Below, piece by piece: positions 25,581 to 35,123 of a DNA stretch of 64,000 bases. Each line of letters opens with the position of its first letter. Position 1 is the first letter of the stretch. A model generated the notes under the pieces. It was given only the letters and a program-made list of their open reading frames with translations, was not told where the DNA came from and did not search any database. The stretch is from Tunturiibacter gelidiferens (GTDB taxonomy: Bacteria; Acidobacteriota; Terriglobia; Terriglobales; Acidobacteriaceae), in contig NZ_JACCCV010000001.1 in the NCBI RefSeq assembly GCF_013410115.1, positions 2,418,001 through 2,482,000 on the forward strand. The letters run 5' to 3'. Position numbers and translations under genes: made by a program.

Positions 25581-28500
25581 TCAAGGCTCTGCGTTTAACA
25601 TCTCCGTTGCCTTAATAGCACTCGGGTTCTGCGGCTGAATGCGCAGCAGATCCTGCAAAACCTCTTTGGCCTTTTCCTTGTCGTTGCGTAGTGCGTAGAG
25701 TCGAGCAAGATTGAGATAGGGCTGATCGAAACTCGGGACGGTACGGATGCAAGTCTTGAACTGCTCTTCTGCCTTCGCGTAGTCCTGTTCCCTCACGAAG
25801 AGAACGCCGAGGTTGTTCAATGCTTCAGGATAATCGGGACGCAGTTCGAGAGCTTTTTGCAGATAGTTCGATGCGTTTTGCATCTGGCTTTGCTGAGCGT
25901 AAAACATGCCCAAGCTGTAGTTGACTTCAGGATTGTCGGGTTCAATTTCACGTGCGTGGTTCAGGCAATCCTGTGCCTTCTCAAAAGCTCCCTGCCGCCG
26001 GTAGACATTTCCCAGGTTCAAAAGGGCAATCGCGTAGGTTGGTCTCAGGCGTAATGACTGTTGGAAGTTCTGGATGGCTTCGTCAGGCTTACCTTGCTGG
26101 GCAGCCATCATTCCAAGGTTGTTCCACGCCTCGGGATAGTTTGGTCGTAGCTTTAGCGTTTGTTGAAGATATTGGCGTGCCTGTTTAAAGTCATTTCTTC
26201 GCAGGCTAAGCGTTCCGAGGTTGTAATAGCCTTCCGGATCATCCGGCTTTGCGGCGATGACCTGCTTGAATGACTCAGCGGCCTGTTCGAGATAGCCGTG
26301 CTGAAAGAGCGCGACCCCGTAAGTAAAGTCATTGCGTTGGAATCCTGCCCGGTAGAGCATTCCGCCTAAAGGCATCGCCTTTTGTATGCGCCCCTCTGCT
26401 GTAGTTGGAACAGAGCTTACATCCTCGAGCAGACGCTCGGGGGCAAGCGGTCCCTGATAGATCTTTACGATCATGCCTTCTCTGTCCAGCAGGAAGGAGG
26501 TTGGAATCGCGAGGTCTCTGCGACGATCGAACAAGTAGCGGTAGATGATGTTATAGATACCGGCTACTTCTGCTGTTGCGAAGACAAGAGGGAAGACAAA
26601 TTTTTCTTGTGCCGCGAAGGAGCGAGCTTTGCCGAGATCGTCCGGTTCGTCGACGCCTATTGCGAGAATCTTCAGTTGGCTTGCGGTGAAGGCTGACTCA
26701 TATTGATGAAGAAGTCTCAGTTGGCCGCGAGAGAGTGGTGCTGTTGTTGACCAGAAGTTGAGCAGCACAAAATTACCCCGTAGCGCCTGGAGAGTTCGAA
26801 TGCTGCCCGCGAAATCAGTTAGAGAAAACTCCGGGGCTTGTAAGGGCTCAATTAGCCATGTGTCTGTCTGGGATGGGAGAGGCTCTAACTTTGACGCGGG
26901 GCCCGCTCGAGTTAAGGAAGGGTTAGGGGCGGCGAAGGGCTTGGCGAGAAATGTGGTGGCGCCCTCTTCGATTTCGATACGATGGTTTACCGGTAGGTTC
27001 TCGAATTTCTGAGAGAGCCCACTCGGCCAGCAGATCGTGGCGCGGATCGGTCCCTCCAGCCTCCCAACGCCAAAGAACACCTCTTTGGAATGCTGAGCCA
27101 GAAACCCGGAGCCTGCTTGCAGATACTTTATCTGCCTGATAGTTCCAGCTTCTACTTTGATGGCAGCTCCGATAGCATCGCGATTGCTCTTGATCCCTCG
27201 TAAACGGAATGCAATCGAGGCGCCGATATCGTTCATAACGTTATGAAGGATCCGTAACTGGGGAGCGTTGCGGTTTTTGAGGATGAGCTCCAAACGTCCG
27301 TCGTGGTCGAGATCGGCGAGAACGAAAGAGCGGCCGTCCTCTGGGAAGTCCAAACCGAGCGTCCCCGAAACCTCAGAAAATGTGCCATCGCGGTTGTTGA
27401 CGAACGCTACGTTTCTTTCCTGGCCGCTCCACGAGCTGTCCGATCGGATCAATTCGTTGAGAGCGTTCCATCCACGCTCGTAGGCCAAAGAGGGCGTGGC
27501 GTCTATGGGCGACTTCGCAACCACTTGCCGCCAGAAAAAACTGCCGAGATCACTTCTCGCTGATTGGCCTTCAGGGGCGGTGATATACCCATTGACGACG
27601 TAGAGGTCAGGGTAGCCGTCATGATCGAAGTCCCACAGATCCGAGCACCAGGCCCATCGGCCCATCTCTACTCCTGCTTGCCGGCTGATGTTTTGAAACT
27701 GCCCATTCCCCTGATTTCGATAGAGAGCATTTCCGCGCGCGTGCCGTTGATAGAGTGCACGGATGTCTTCCGAAGCTTTTTCCTGAAAGTGTCTTTGTGT
27801 TGAAACCCTTTGGCCCGCCGCCGACCACATATTGGCGACATAGATATCCTGATTTCCATCGTTATCAAAATCGGACCAGCAGGCACTCATCCCTGCTCCC
27901 ACGTTCTCAACGTTGGCCGAGCTCGAGGCTACGGTGAACGTTCCGTCTCCGTTGTTCCGATACAAGTTATTGCGCCCGAAGTCATTGGCCACGTATAAAT
28001 CGGGCAAGCCATTAGAGGTGGATTCACCCCAGGCGCACGCGAAACTGTATCGGTTGTTATCAACGTTCAATCCTGTCGCTTCGGTCTTCTCGACAAAGGT
28101 ACCGTTCCCCTGGTTGTGCAGCAGGCAATTGGCTGGGCCATTACGGGCGTCGAAGTAGGGCACCGGATAGTGATACTGATCGAGGCCTAGGTAATAGCTG
28201 TACAGGCAAAAGTAGATGTCGAGAAGTCCGTCGCGATCGTAGTCGGCAATCGCAGCATGCGTGAACGATCCCTGAGGAGGATTCGTAAATTGAAAGGCGT
28301 CACGCTTGATCGCAAACGTTCCGTCCCCTTTATTTAGGAATAGCAGGGGGCCGCTGCCGCAAACCACCAGAAGATCCTGAAACCCGTTATTCCGAAAGTC
28401 GGCGAACAGAGCGCATGCAGTATTGTCCAGCACTCCAACTCCCGATCCTTCTGTTACATCTTCAAAGGTACCGTCACCCCGATTGCGGTACAGGCGGTTC

Positions 28501-29450
28501 GGCAGACCTGCCGGCTGACAGACATAAAGATCGTCGAATCCATCGTTATCGAAATCCCCCGCGGCTACACCGTTGTTGCCGTAAACGTCGATGCCGCATG
28601 CGCCATCCAAGACCGTACGCCAATAGTCGGATCCGCGAAGCATCTGCTTTGTATACGAGTCCGTTCCAGCGAGAGCTTCATGGGTGACATCAATAAAGGC
28701 GAGCCCGTCAGTGACGCTCAAGATCTCTTCTGTAGCCTCCCATCTTTGTGCCTTCCAAGTTTCCAATGCGTTGCGCGATTCGTCGTAGGACCACTCGGTG
28801 CGCCACGATCCAACTCGCTCCTCGCGGTGTCGATCCTTTCGACTGGCGACGATGTCGTATCGGATATCCAGGCGAACCGTCAGGGGAGCGCTCGACACTT
28901 CTTTGATATCAGTGATTTCGAACTCCGCGGTTTCCACGCGCGAGACCTGCCCTAGCCATCTTTGAATCTCCTTGAGAAATCGCTCACGTCCAGGGACAAC
29001 CTGGGACGTAAACTGTCGCTTCACGACATGTATCGCATCAGAGGAGCCTAGCCTGATCTCTTTGGTGGGAGTCAGTGACGAGGCTTCCACGGAAGAATCC
29101 AAGGAGCTGGCTAAGGCCGAAAGATCATTGGCTGATGCCTCGAGGGCTCGGCTCCAATGATTGAGTTGTGACCCGATTTCAAAGGCGTATTTCTCGGTGA
29201 TGTACTCATCTGAACCCGGAGGAACTAGACGGAGAACATCTTCCAATGGAGATTTTGTGGGGTAGTGGGGTTTGAGCCTTATGTCGGCATAGGAGAAATT
29301 TGAAGCTTGACTCGGGAGGGTCTCCGGGGGGGCGAGTAGGAATGAAGATGCATGGAAGGCAACTGGACGGAACAGGACAGGTGCCAAGCCTAAGCTTTTG
29401 AGGAGCTTTCGCCGTGAAAGAAAGTGACTTCCGCTTTTGCGATGCGACAT
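25581..29450 (-). CDS. Multidomain CRTAC1 (FG-GAP/ASPIC-UnbV) - redoxin-like - TPR fusion
   Basis: A 1289-residue protein from the ATG at 29450, which puts a twin-arginine signal (FLSRRKLLKSLG) at the N terminus. An ATG 45 codons upstream would bury it. Order of domains: a cystatin/nuclear-transport-factor-like region (about 60-250), FG-GAP propeller (about 260-690; VAAGDFDNDGFDDLYV, LYRNNGDGTFTV), ASPIC/UnbV (about 730-810; NRDAIGAAIKVE, FGVGRLEGPI), a TlpA/AhpC-like thioredoxin fold (about 860-1000) and C-terminal TPRs. The redoxin has FWSTTAPLS where a CxxC motif belongs, so both catalytic cysteines are missing, while the cis-Pro loop (IPTSFLLD) remains. It is likely a binding or assembly platform. 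Function is unknown. Confidence 0.88.
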   Translation of the reverse strand: MSHRKSGSHFLSRRKLLKSLGLAPVLFRPVAFHASSFLLAPPETLPSQASNFSYADIRLKPHYPTKSPLEDVLRLVPPGSDEYITEKYAFEIGSQLNHWSRALEASANDLSALASSLDSSVEASSLTPTKEIRLGSSDAIHVVKRQFTSQVVPGRERFLKEIQRWLGQVSRVETAEFEITDIKEVSSAPLTVRLDIRYDIVASRKDRHREERVGSWRTEWSYDESRNALETWKAQRWEATEEILSVTDGLAFIDVTHEALAGTDSYTKQMLRGSDYWRTVLDGACGIDVYGNNGVAAGDFDNDGFDDLYVCQPAGLPNRLYRNRGDGTFEDVTEGSGVGVLDNTACALFADFRNNGFQDLLVVCGSGPLLFLNKGDGTFAIKRDAFQFTNPPQGSFTHAAIADYDRDGLLDIYFCLYSYYLGLDQYHYPVPYFDARNGPANCLLHNQGNGTFVEKTEATGLNVDNNRYSFACAWGESTSNGLPDLYVANDFGRNNLYRNNGDGTFTVASSSANVENVGAGMSACWSDFDNDGNQDIYVANMWSAAGQRVSTQRHFQEKASEDIRALYQRHARGNALYRNQGNGQFQNISRQAGVEMGRWAWCSDLWDFDHDGYPDLYVVNGYITAPEGQSARSDLGSFFWRQVVAKSPIDATPSLAYERGWNALNELIRSDSSWSGQERNVAFVNNRDGTFSEVSGTLGLDFPEDGRSFVLADLDHDGRLELILKNRNAPQLRILHNVMNDIGASIAFRLRGIKSNRDAIGAAIKVEAGTIRQIKYLQAGSGFLAQHSKEVFFGVGRLEGPIRATICWPSGLSQKFENLPVNHRIEIEEGATTFLAKPFAAPNPSLTRAGPASKLEPLPSQTDTWLIEPLQAPEFSLTDFAGSIRTLQALRGNFVLLNFWSTTAPLSRGQLRLLHQYESAFTASQLKILAIGVDEPDDLGKARSFAAQEKFVFPLVFATAEVAGIYNIIYRYLFDRRRDLAIPTSFLLDREGMIVKIYQGPLAPERLLEDVSSVPTTAEGRIQKAMPLGGMLYRAGFQRNDFTYGVALFQHGYLEQAAESFKQVIAAKPDDPEGYYNLGTLSLRRNDFKQARQYLQQTLKLRPNYPEAWNNLGMMAAQQGKPDEAIQNFQQSLRLRPTYAIALLNLGNVYRRQGAFEKAQDCLNHAREIEPDNPEVNYSLGMFYAQQSQMQNASNYLQKALELRPDYPEALNNLGVLFVREQDYAKAEEQFKTCIRTVPSFDQPYLNLARLYALRNDKEKAKEVLQDLLRIQPQNPSAIKATEMLNAEP

Positions 29451-29621
29451 TTCGGCTAGGTCCGTGTAGACGGCAATGTTAGCACCGGACAAGGACACAG
29501 CTAAAATCGTGCGCGGAAACACACTACTCACCGCGGCAGAAGTCCATCTATCTGCAGACGGCAGTTTCAACCTTTTGGTTGACAATAGTTATCCGGTTGT
29601 ACTAGATTCCTCGTCGACAAT

Positions 29622-29633
29622 GTAAACGCTTAC
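29622..29633. promoter_or_regulatory. LacI-type operator-like box GTAAACGCTTAC
   Basis: A 12-bp near-palindrome with central CG, matching the general form of LacI-family operators except at one symmetric pair. It is 95 nt before the TonB-dependent receptor start and is followed closely by a second palindromic motif at 29642-29655. Confidence 0.4.
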
Positions 29634-29641
29634 TTTTACTC

Positions 29642-29655
29642 GGAAAAGCTTTACG
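29642..29655. promoter_or_regulatory. GGAAAAGCTTTACG, variant of the arabinose-operator palindrome
   Basis: Matches 11 of 14 positions of the perfect palindrome TGAAAAGCTTTTCA found at the araB promoter (57586-57599). It sits 73 nt before the receptor start codon, after a weak TCGACA-N17-TACTCG promoter-like pair. It may place the receptor under the same repressor, but AAGCTT cores occur by chance and this is weak. Confidence 0.3.
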
Positions 29656-29727
29656 TGTCTATCCAATCAGCCTTTCAGGTTCGGCGAAGCGCAATGACCA
29701 TGGAACGAAAAAACTGAGGTAATTCGG

Positions 29728-32700
29728 ATGGCTTTTGATCGCAATGCTATGAGCTGGTATGGACGTTTCGGCTTTATAACCCTTTCTTACTTGTGCCTTC
29801 TCCTGGCCCAGACCCAATGCGTCTTTGGGCAGGTCGACGAAGGAGCAATCAACGGCACGGTCGTAGATGCCGCAGGTGCGATTGTTCCGAATGCTCACGT
29901 GACCTTATTGAACACGGACCAAGGGTTGTCTCTGGAGACCGTTACGAACGGGGCCGGCGTATATATCTTCTCGCCGGTAAGGATCGGCAACTATACGGTT
30001 ACGGTCACGAGCCCGGGGTTTTCTACGACCTCTCAGAAAAATCTTACGGTGTCTGTCGGGCAGAACTTGCAGGTAAACATTGAATTGAAGCTAGGCGCAG
30101 AGACCACGACGGTGGAGGTTACTACCGCGCCACCGCAGCTGCAAACAGACGAATCGTCGGTTGGACAAGTTGTGTCCGAGCGCACGGTAAATAGCCTGCC
30201 TTTGAATGGGCGCAACTTCACCTTTCTTGCTCAGCTTGGCGCCGGCGTGAATTCGTCGCAGGCGGACACACGCGGAAACGCGGCCTCCGGAGCCTTTACC
30301 GCGAACGGTCTGCGGCCGGCGCAGAACAACTACCTGCTCGATGGTATCGACAACAACTCCAACGCAGTCGACTTTCTCAACGGAACGAACTTTGTCATTC
30401 TTCCTCCGTTGGACGCGATCGCGGAGTTCAAAGTACAGACGGCAGGCTTCAGCGCTGAGCTTGGTCGTTCGGCCGGCGCCGTTCTGAACGCCACGATCAA
30501 GTCCGGCACAAACAGCCTCCATGGCGCGGTCTGGGAGTTCTTCCGCAATGACAAGCTGGACGCGGCAGACTATTTCGAAACAAAAAAAGGAGCGTTGCGC
30601 TTTAACCAGTTCGGAGCGACCATCGGTGGGCCAATCATCAAGAACAAGCTCTTCTTCTTTGGCGACTATGAGGGTTTTCGGCGCGTCCAGGGTAATACTC
30701 AGTCTGGTATTGGCGTGCCGACAAACCTGGAGAGAAGCAGCGGCTACACAAATCTCTCTGAACTGATCACTGATCAGACGAAGCTGCGTACAGACAATGT
30801 GGGCAGAAAGATACCATTTGGCACGATCCTGGACCCGGCAACAACGCGTGCGGTTACGGCAGGTACGGTTGACCCTATCTCAGGTTTCCCAGTGTCAAAA
30901 AGTGGCTACGTTCGCGATCCGTTCGGCTCTTGCGGGCCAGGTACCCCGTCTTTTTCACCAGCAGCCTGCAACCTGAATCAAATCCCTGGCTCCCGCCTGG
31001 ATCCGAATGCAATCGGCCTGCTTAATCTATATCCATCGCCAACCGGTTCGGGCATCGCCTCGAACTTTGTAACAAGTCCAAAACTGTATGAGCATCGCAA
31101 CGCCTTTGACGTGCGCGGTGACTACAATCCCACGCAAAAAGAGCAGATATTCGTTCGCTTCAGCTACGTGGATGACCCACAATTTATTCCGGGGCCTTTT
31201 GGAGGTATTGCCGACGGCGGCAGCTTCCAGCAGGGCCTCCAGACGGCGAAATCCGATCAGGCTGTTGCCGCCTGGACCCACGTGTTTACTCCCGACATCG
31301 TCAACGTAGGGCGTGTTGGCTTCAACCACCTGCACACCACTCGATTTGGCCCAGAGGGTAGCACTACGGGCCTCCCGGCAAAATATGGGATCCAGGGCGT
31401 CCCGCAGTCGTCTGAAAACGGAGGCCTTCCGGCAATCGTCATCGGCGGCCTACAAACGCTGGGCAGCAATGACTTCCTGCCTTCCGACGAGGTCAGCCAG
31501 ACCCTCCAGATCACGGATGACTTTACCAAGATCTATGGAAAGCACAGCTTTAAGATGGGCGTCGAGTTCCAGAATGTCCACTTCAACACGTTACAACCCG
31601 CGTACTCCCGAGGTGAGTTCGACTTCAATAGTGGCAACTACGTAGGTGTCCCGGGCCAATCCGGGGACCAGAACGGTATTGCACAATTCCTGCTGTCACC
31701 ACAAGCAGCAACCTATCCAGGTGGAGTCGGTTTTGTGGGAGGGGCGAACGAGATACACGCTTCCAACATCAGCAAAACCTACGATACCAGGAAGTACCTC
31801 GCCGTATACTTCCAGGATGACTGGAAGGTCACTCCGAGGTTGACCCTTAATCTCGGCCTTCGCTGGGATTACTTCAGTCCAATCTCCGAATCAAATGGCG
31901 CCCAGAGCAACTTTGTTCAAAGCGGTCCTCCAAACGGAGTGCCGACCTATCTAGTCCCGGCGTCAGGGAAGGCCGATAGGTCTCTGTCTTCCACCTCCAA
32001 TAATCCCTCTCTTAACGGCAACGGCTTCCTCGATCTGTTAGCCAAAGACGGAATTACGCTCGAGGAAACCAACAGATACGGGAAGGGACTCACCCAGAAT
32101 CAAAAGAATAACTTTGCGCCGCGCGCAGGCTTCGCCTATCAAATTACCCCGAAGTTTGTAATGCGTGGCGGCGTTGGGCTCTTCTACAACGCCTTTGAGA
32201 GTCAGGGATACGGACCCAACATCGGTGAGAACTATCCCTTCGTCTACAACTTCGACTACAAGGGAACCACAGACTCCGCAGCCTTCGGTAGCGGTTCTAA
32301 CCCCTACGGCAGCTGCGCGACCGCAGGTCCGGGCGGAAGCGCACCGATTGGTAGCGGTTTGTCCTGCAGTTCCTTTACGCCTCTTGCGGTGAATGCTAAA
32401 GGCCTGGGTCTTCAGGGGCTTCAGTTCAAATTCATAACACCGGTTACTCTCAGCTCCAACTTCACTCTCCAATACGCGATCACTCCCTCTATGTCGGCGC
32501 AGGTTGCTTACGTATTTACGAACGTCAATAACCTGCAGGTTGGTATCGGCAACAATAACGTCTCTCAATTGATACCAGCCAACACCAGTGTGCTTCCTTT
32601 CCTGCCGTTTCCAGATTTTGGTCAGAATGGGAGCTATCAGCAAACTCTCGGGATCAGTAACTACAGCGGCCTGCAAACCAAACTTGAACAACAGTTTTCT

Positions 32701-33498
32701 AGTGGGTTGAATTATCTTGTCACCTACACCTATTCGAAGACGCTTTCGGATGCCGCCGACCTTCTCAACGGAGGCAGTACAGGCAATTCAAGTGGATTCC
32801 GGGCCGCGTATGTCCCGGGGCTTGGTCCCAGATTTGACTACGGGCTGGCCGACTTCGATATCCGAAATGTGGTCCATTTGAGCGGCGGCTATCAACTACC
32901 GTTCGGCAAGGATAAGAAGTTCATGGCCGACGCTGGCAAGCTCGGGAATGCAGCCATTGGTGGGTGGAGCGTGAACTGGATCGTAACCCTTCAGGGCGGC
33001 CAACCGATCACTCTCACTTGCCCGAGTCCAACAACCTCCGGAACGTATTGCAATGACGTGCAGGTGCCTGGGCAGAGCCAGAAGCTTGGTCTGCATAAGG
33101 ACTCGAACGGAAAACTCAGCTGGTTTGGAAATCCGAACGCCTTCCAGCAGCCTTGCCCTCTGGGGGCAGTTGCACCCGCCGGATGCTTCCCTCTAACCGG
33201 AAGTGCAATTTTGGGTGCCGGGCCCTCAACCACCACAGGGCCGGGATTCCATCGGTTCGATTTCTCAACGTTCAAGGCCTTCCAGCTTAGCGAGCGCTTC
33301 TCGATGCAGTTCCGGGCCGAGTTCTTCAACATCTTGAATCATCCGAACTTCAATGCGCCTAACTTCGGCGGCAACGGAGTCATTGCGATCGGAAACTCGG
33401 GCAACTTCACCGACCCCAAGTTTGGCGAAATCGGATCGACCCGCGATGCACCGTATGATCCAAGGCAGATTCAATTCGCTCTCAAGCTGTACTATTAG
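29728..33498 (+). CDS. TonB-dependent receptor, Oar-like, with carboxypeptidase-regulatory-like domain
   Basis: A 1256-residue outer-membrane receptor of the acidobacterial Oar-like type. Signal peptide: residues 8-35 (hydrophobic LSYLCLLLAQ, cleavage near FGQ). Carboxypeptidase-regulatory-like domain: about 38-130 (INGTVVDAAGAIVPNA, TNGAGVYIFSPVRIGNYTV). Plug: about 145-290 (LPLNGRNF, YLLDGIDNNSN, EFKVQTAGFSAELGRSAG). Then a large beta-barrel ending in FALKLYY with terminal aromatics. A GAGG 8 nt before the ATG supports this start. It should take up a large substrate, probably an oligosaccharide or peptide, using TonB energy. It is followed by a terminator-like hairpin (33519-33542) and a TPR gene. 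Confidence 0.95.
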   Translation: MAFDRNAMSWYGRFGFITLSYLCLLLAQTQCVFGQVDEGAINGTVVDAAGAIVPNAHVTLLNTDQGLSLETVTNGAGVYIFSPVRIGNYTVTVTSPGFSTTSQKNLTVSVGQNLQVNIELKLGAETTTVEVTTAPPQLQTDESSVGQVVSERTVNSLPLNGRNFTFLAQLGAGVNSSQADTRGNAASGAFTANGLRPAQNNYLLDGIDNNSNAVDFLNGTNFVILPPLDAIAEFKVQTAGFSAELGRSAGAVLNATIKSGTNSLHGAVWEFFRNDKLDAADYFETKKGALRFNQFGATIGGPIIKNKLFFFGDYEGFRRVQGNTQSGIGVPTNLERSSGYTNLSELITDQTKLRTDNVGRKIPFGTILDPATTRAVTAGTVDPISGFPVSKSGYVRDPFGSCGPGTPSFSPAACNLNQIPGSRLDPNAIGLLNLYPSPTGSGIASNFVTSPKLYEHRNAFDVRGDYNPTQKEQIFVRFSYVDDPQFIPGPFGGIADGGSFQQGLQTAKSDQAVAAWTHVFTPDIVNVGRVGFNHLHTTRFGPEGSTTGLPAKYGIQGVPQSSENGGLPAIVIGGLQTLGSNDFLPSDEVSQTLQITDDFTKIYGKHSFKMGVEFQNVHFNTLQPAYSRGEFDFNSGNYVGVPGQSGDQNGIAQFLLSPQAATYPGGVGFVGGANEIHASNISKTYDTRKYLAVYFQDDWKVTPRLTLNLGLRWDYFSPISESNGAQSNFVQSGPPNGVPTYLVPASGKADRSLSSTSNNPSLNGNGFLDLLAKDGITLEETNRYGKGLTQNQKNNFAPRAGFAYQITPKFVMRGGVGLFYNAFESQGYGPNIGENYPFVYNFDYKGTTDSAAFGSGSNPYGSCATAGPGGSAPIGSGLSCSSFTPLAVNAKGLGLQGLQFKFITPVTLSSNFTLQYAITPSMSAQVAYVFTNVNNLQVGIGNNNVSQLIPANTSVLPFLPFPDFGQNGSYQQTLGISNYSGLQTKLEQQFSSGLNYLVTYTYSKTLSDAADLLNGGSTGNSSGFRAAYVPGLGPRFDYGLADFDIRNVVHLSGGYQLPFGKDKKFMADAGKLGNAAIGGWSVNWIVTLQGGQPITLTCPSPTTSGTYCNDVQVPGQSQKLGLHKDSNGKLSWFGNPNAFQQPCPLGAVAPAGCFPLTGSAILGAGPSTTTGPGFHRFDFSTFKAFQLSERFSMQFRAEFFNILNHPNFNAPNFGGNGVIAIGNSGNFTDPKFGEIGSTRDAPYDPRQIQFALKLYY

Positions 33499-33518
33499 GT
33501 TGAGTTGAAGCTCGCGGG

Positions 33519-33542
33519 AAAGGCGTCTCGAGACGTGCCTTT
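33519..33542 (+). terminator. Hairpin after the TonB-dependent receptor
   Basis: AAAGGC-GTCTC / GAGAC-GT-GCCTTT: an 11-bp stem with a 2-nt bulge and almost no loop, starting 21 nt after the receptor stop. The trailing T-run is only three bases, so termination may be partial and allow read-through to the TPR gene. Confidence 0.5.
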
Positions 33543-33592
33543 CGAGTTCGAGGTATTCTAGTGGGTGTGTTGTTGTCCTCACGCGGAGGATT

Positions 33593-35038
33593 ATGAGCAA
33601 GGCGCATCAATTGCGGCTTGTAGTTCTTTGCGGATGGTTTCTGCTTTGCGCGGCATTTGCAGTCCGTAATTCGGAGGCTGAGGCTTTAGCGGCCCAAGAC
33701 GGCCCAAGCCAAAATCTAGATCGCCAGTTTCAGTCAGCGGTAGCCCAGTACCACGCAGGGAAGTACACCGAGGCCGCGGTCCAACTGGAAAGTATTTTAC
33801 CCAGTGTCCCGAAGAGCTTTGAAGTTCGCGAGATTCTAGGGCTGACTTATGCTGCGCTGTCTGAAAACGAGAAGGCTGTAGAGCAACTGGCAATCGCGGT
33901 ACGATTGAAACCGGATTCGGGGGCAGCGAGAACGAATCTAGCAACAGCTCTGGCTAGTTCTGGGAAGCTGGAGTTGGCCGAGGCGCAGTTTCGCAGGGCA
34001 CTCGCTCTTGAACCTGGGGATTTCGGCGCGAACCACAATCTGGCTGACTTCTATCTTCAGACCAATAGGATTGCGAATGCGCTTCCTCTGCTCGAACAAG
34101 CGCAACGGATCAACCCTTCCTCTTATAGCAACGGCTACGATCTGGCTCTCGTTTACTTTCTTATGGGACGGCTCGAAGACGCGCGGCAGCTTGTTCAGAA
34201 CATGGTGAAACAGAAGAACACCGGCGAACTGCACAACCTGCTGGGTCAGATCGAGGAGAAGGACGGAAGATATCTTCAAGCGGCGAACGAGTTTCAAATT
34301 GCCGCTCAAATGGATCCGAGCGAGGACAATCTGTTTGCCTGGGGAAGCGAGCTTCTTCTCCACAGGACGTATGAGCCAGCCATCGACGTCTTCCAGCAAG
34401 CTACCCGGCATTATCCGAATTCCCCACGTCTACTCATCGGGTTAGGAATGGCGCTATATTCACAGGGCAGGTATGAGGAGTCGATCAAATCTTTGCTTAC
34501 AGCAGCGGATCTCGACCCTACCGATGCCCGATGTTATCTGTTTTTGTCCAAGTCGTACCTTAGCTCTCCCAATCAGGCGGATGATGTAATCGAAAGATTT
34601 CGGCGATATTCGGAGCTGCAGCCAGACAACGCGCTGGCCAAGTATTATTACGCTGTTAGTTTATGGAAGGGGAAACGGCTGGAAGGACCCAGTGTGGATT
34701 TTCGGGCGGTGGAGTCTTTGCTGCATAAGGCGATTGCATTAGATGGAACACTCGCCGACGCGCATTTGCAATTGGGCATTCTGTACGCAGATCAGCATGA
34801 GTTGTCAAAGTCGCTTCCTGAATATCGGCGGGCACTGGAATTGAATCCTAGTCTTCCAGATGCTCATTACCGTCTCGGCCAGTATTATGTTCGCGCCGGA
34901 CAGAAGGACCATGCACGGGAGGAGTTCGCCCTCTATCAAAGACTGCAGGCACAACATATGGCCGCAGTTGATAAGGAAAGGGCCGAGGTCCAGCAGTTTG
35001 TGTATTCGGCGAAGCCCGGCTCGGTAACCAAGCCTTGA
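33593..35038 (+). CDS. Exported TPR protein
   Basis: A 481-residue protein: signal peptide about 1-30 (VVLCGWFLLCAAFAV), then TPR units from about 40 to the end (YHAGKYTEAAVQLESIL, NLADFYLQTNRIANALPLL, HLQLGILYADQHELSKSL, DAHYRLGQYYVRAGQKDHA). GGAGG is only 3 nt before the ATG, a short spacing. It is a paralogue of the TPR parts of the genes at 21922 and 40449. Its place between a TonB-dependent receptor and a phosphatase-fold gene suggests a periplasmic or outer-membrane scaffold for the system. No enzymatic motif is seen. Confidence 0.87.
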   Translation: MSKAHQLRLVVLCGWFLLCAAFAVRNSEAEALAAQDGPSQNLDRQFQSAVAQYHAGKYTEAAVQLESILPSVPKSFEVREILGLTYAALSENEKAVEQLAIAVRLKPDSGAARTNLATALASSGKLELAEAQFRRALALEPGDFGANHNLADFYLQTNRIANALPLLEQAQRINPSSYSNGYDLALVYFLMGRLEDARQLVQNMVKQKNTGELHNLLGQIEEKDGRYLQAANEFQIAAQMDPSEDNLFAWGSELLLHRTYEPAIDVFQQATRHYPNSPRLLIGLGMALYSQGRYEESIKSLLTAADLDPTDARCYLFLSKSYLSSPNQADDVIERFRRYSELQPDNALAKYYYAVSLWKGKRLEGPSVDFRAVESLLHKAIALDGTLADAHLQLGILYADQHELSKSLPEYRRALELNPSLPDAHYRLGQYYVRAGQKDHAREEFALYQRLQAQHMAAVDKERAEVQQFVYSAKPGSVTKP

Positions 35039-35123
35039 ATGCCGGCATCGGCGATCGCATGTCGAACCAAGAGAGAAGAAGTTGCGCATGATCGAAGTTA
35101 GGAGGACATAAGGTGGATTTGAG

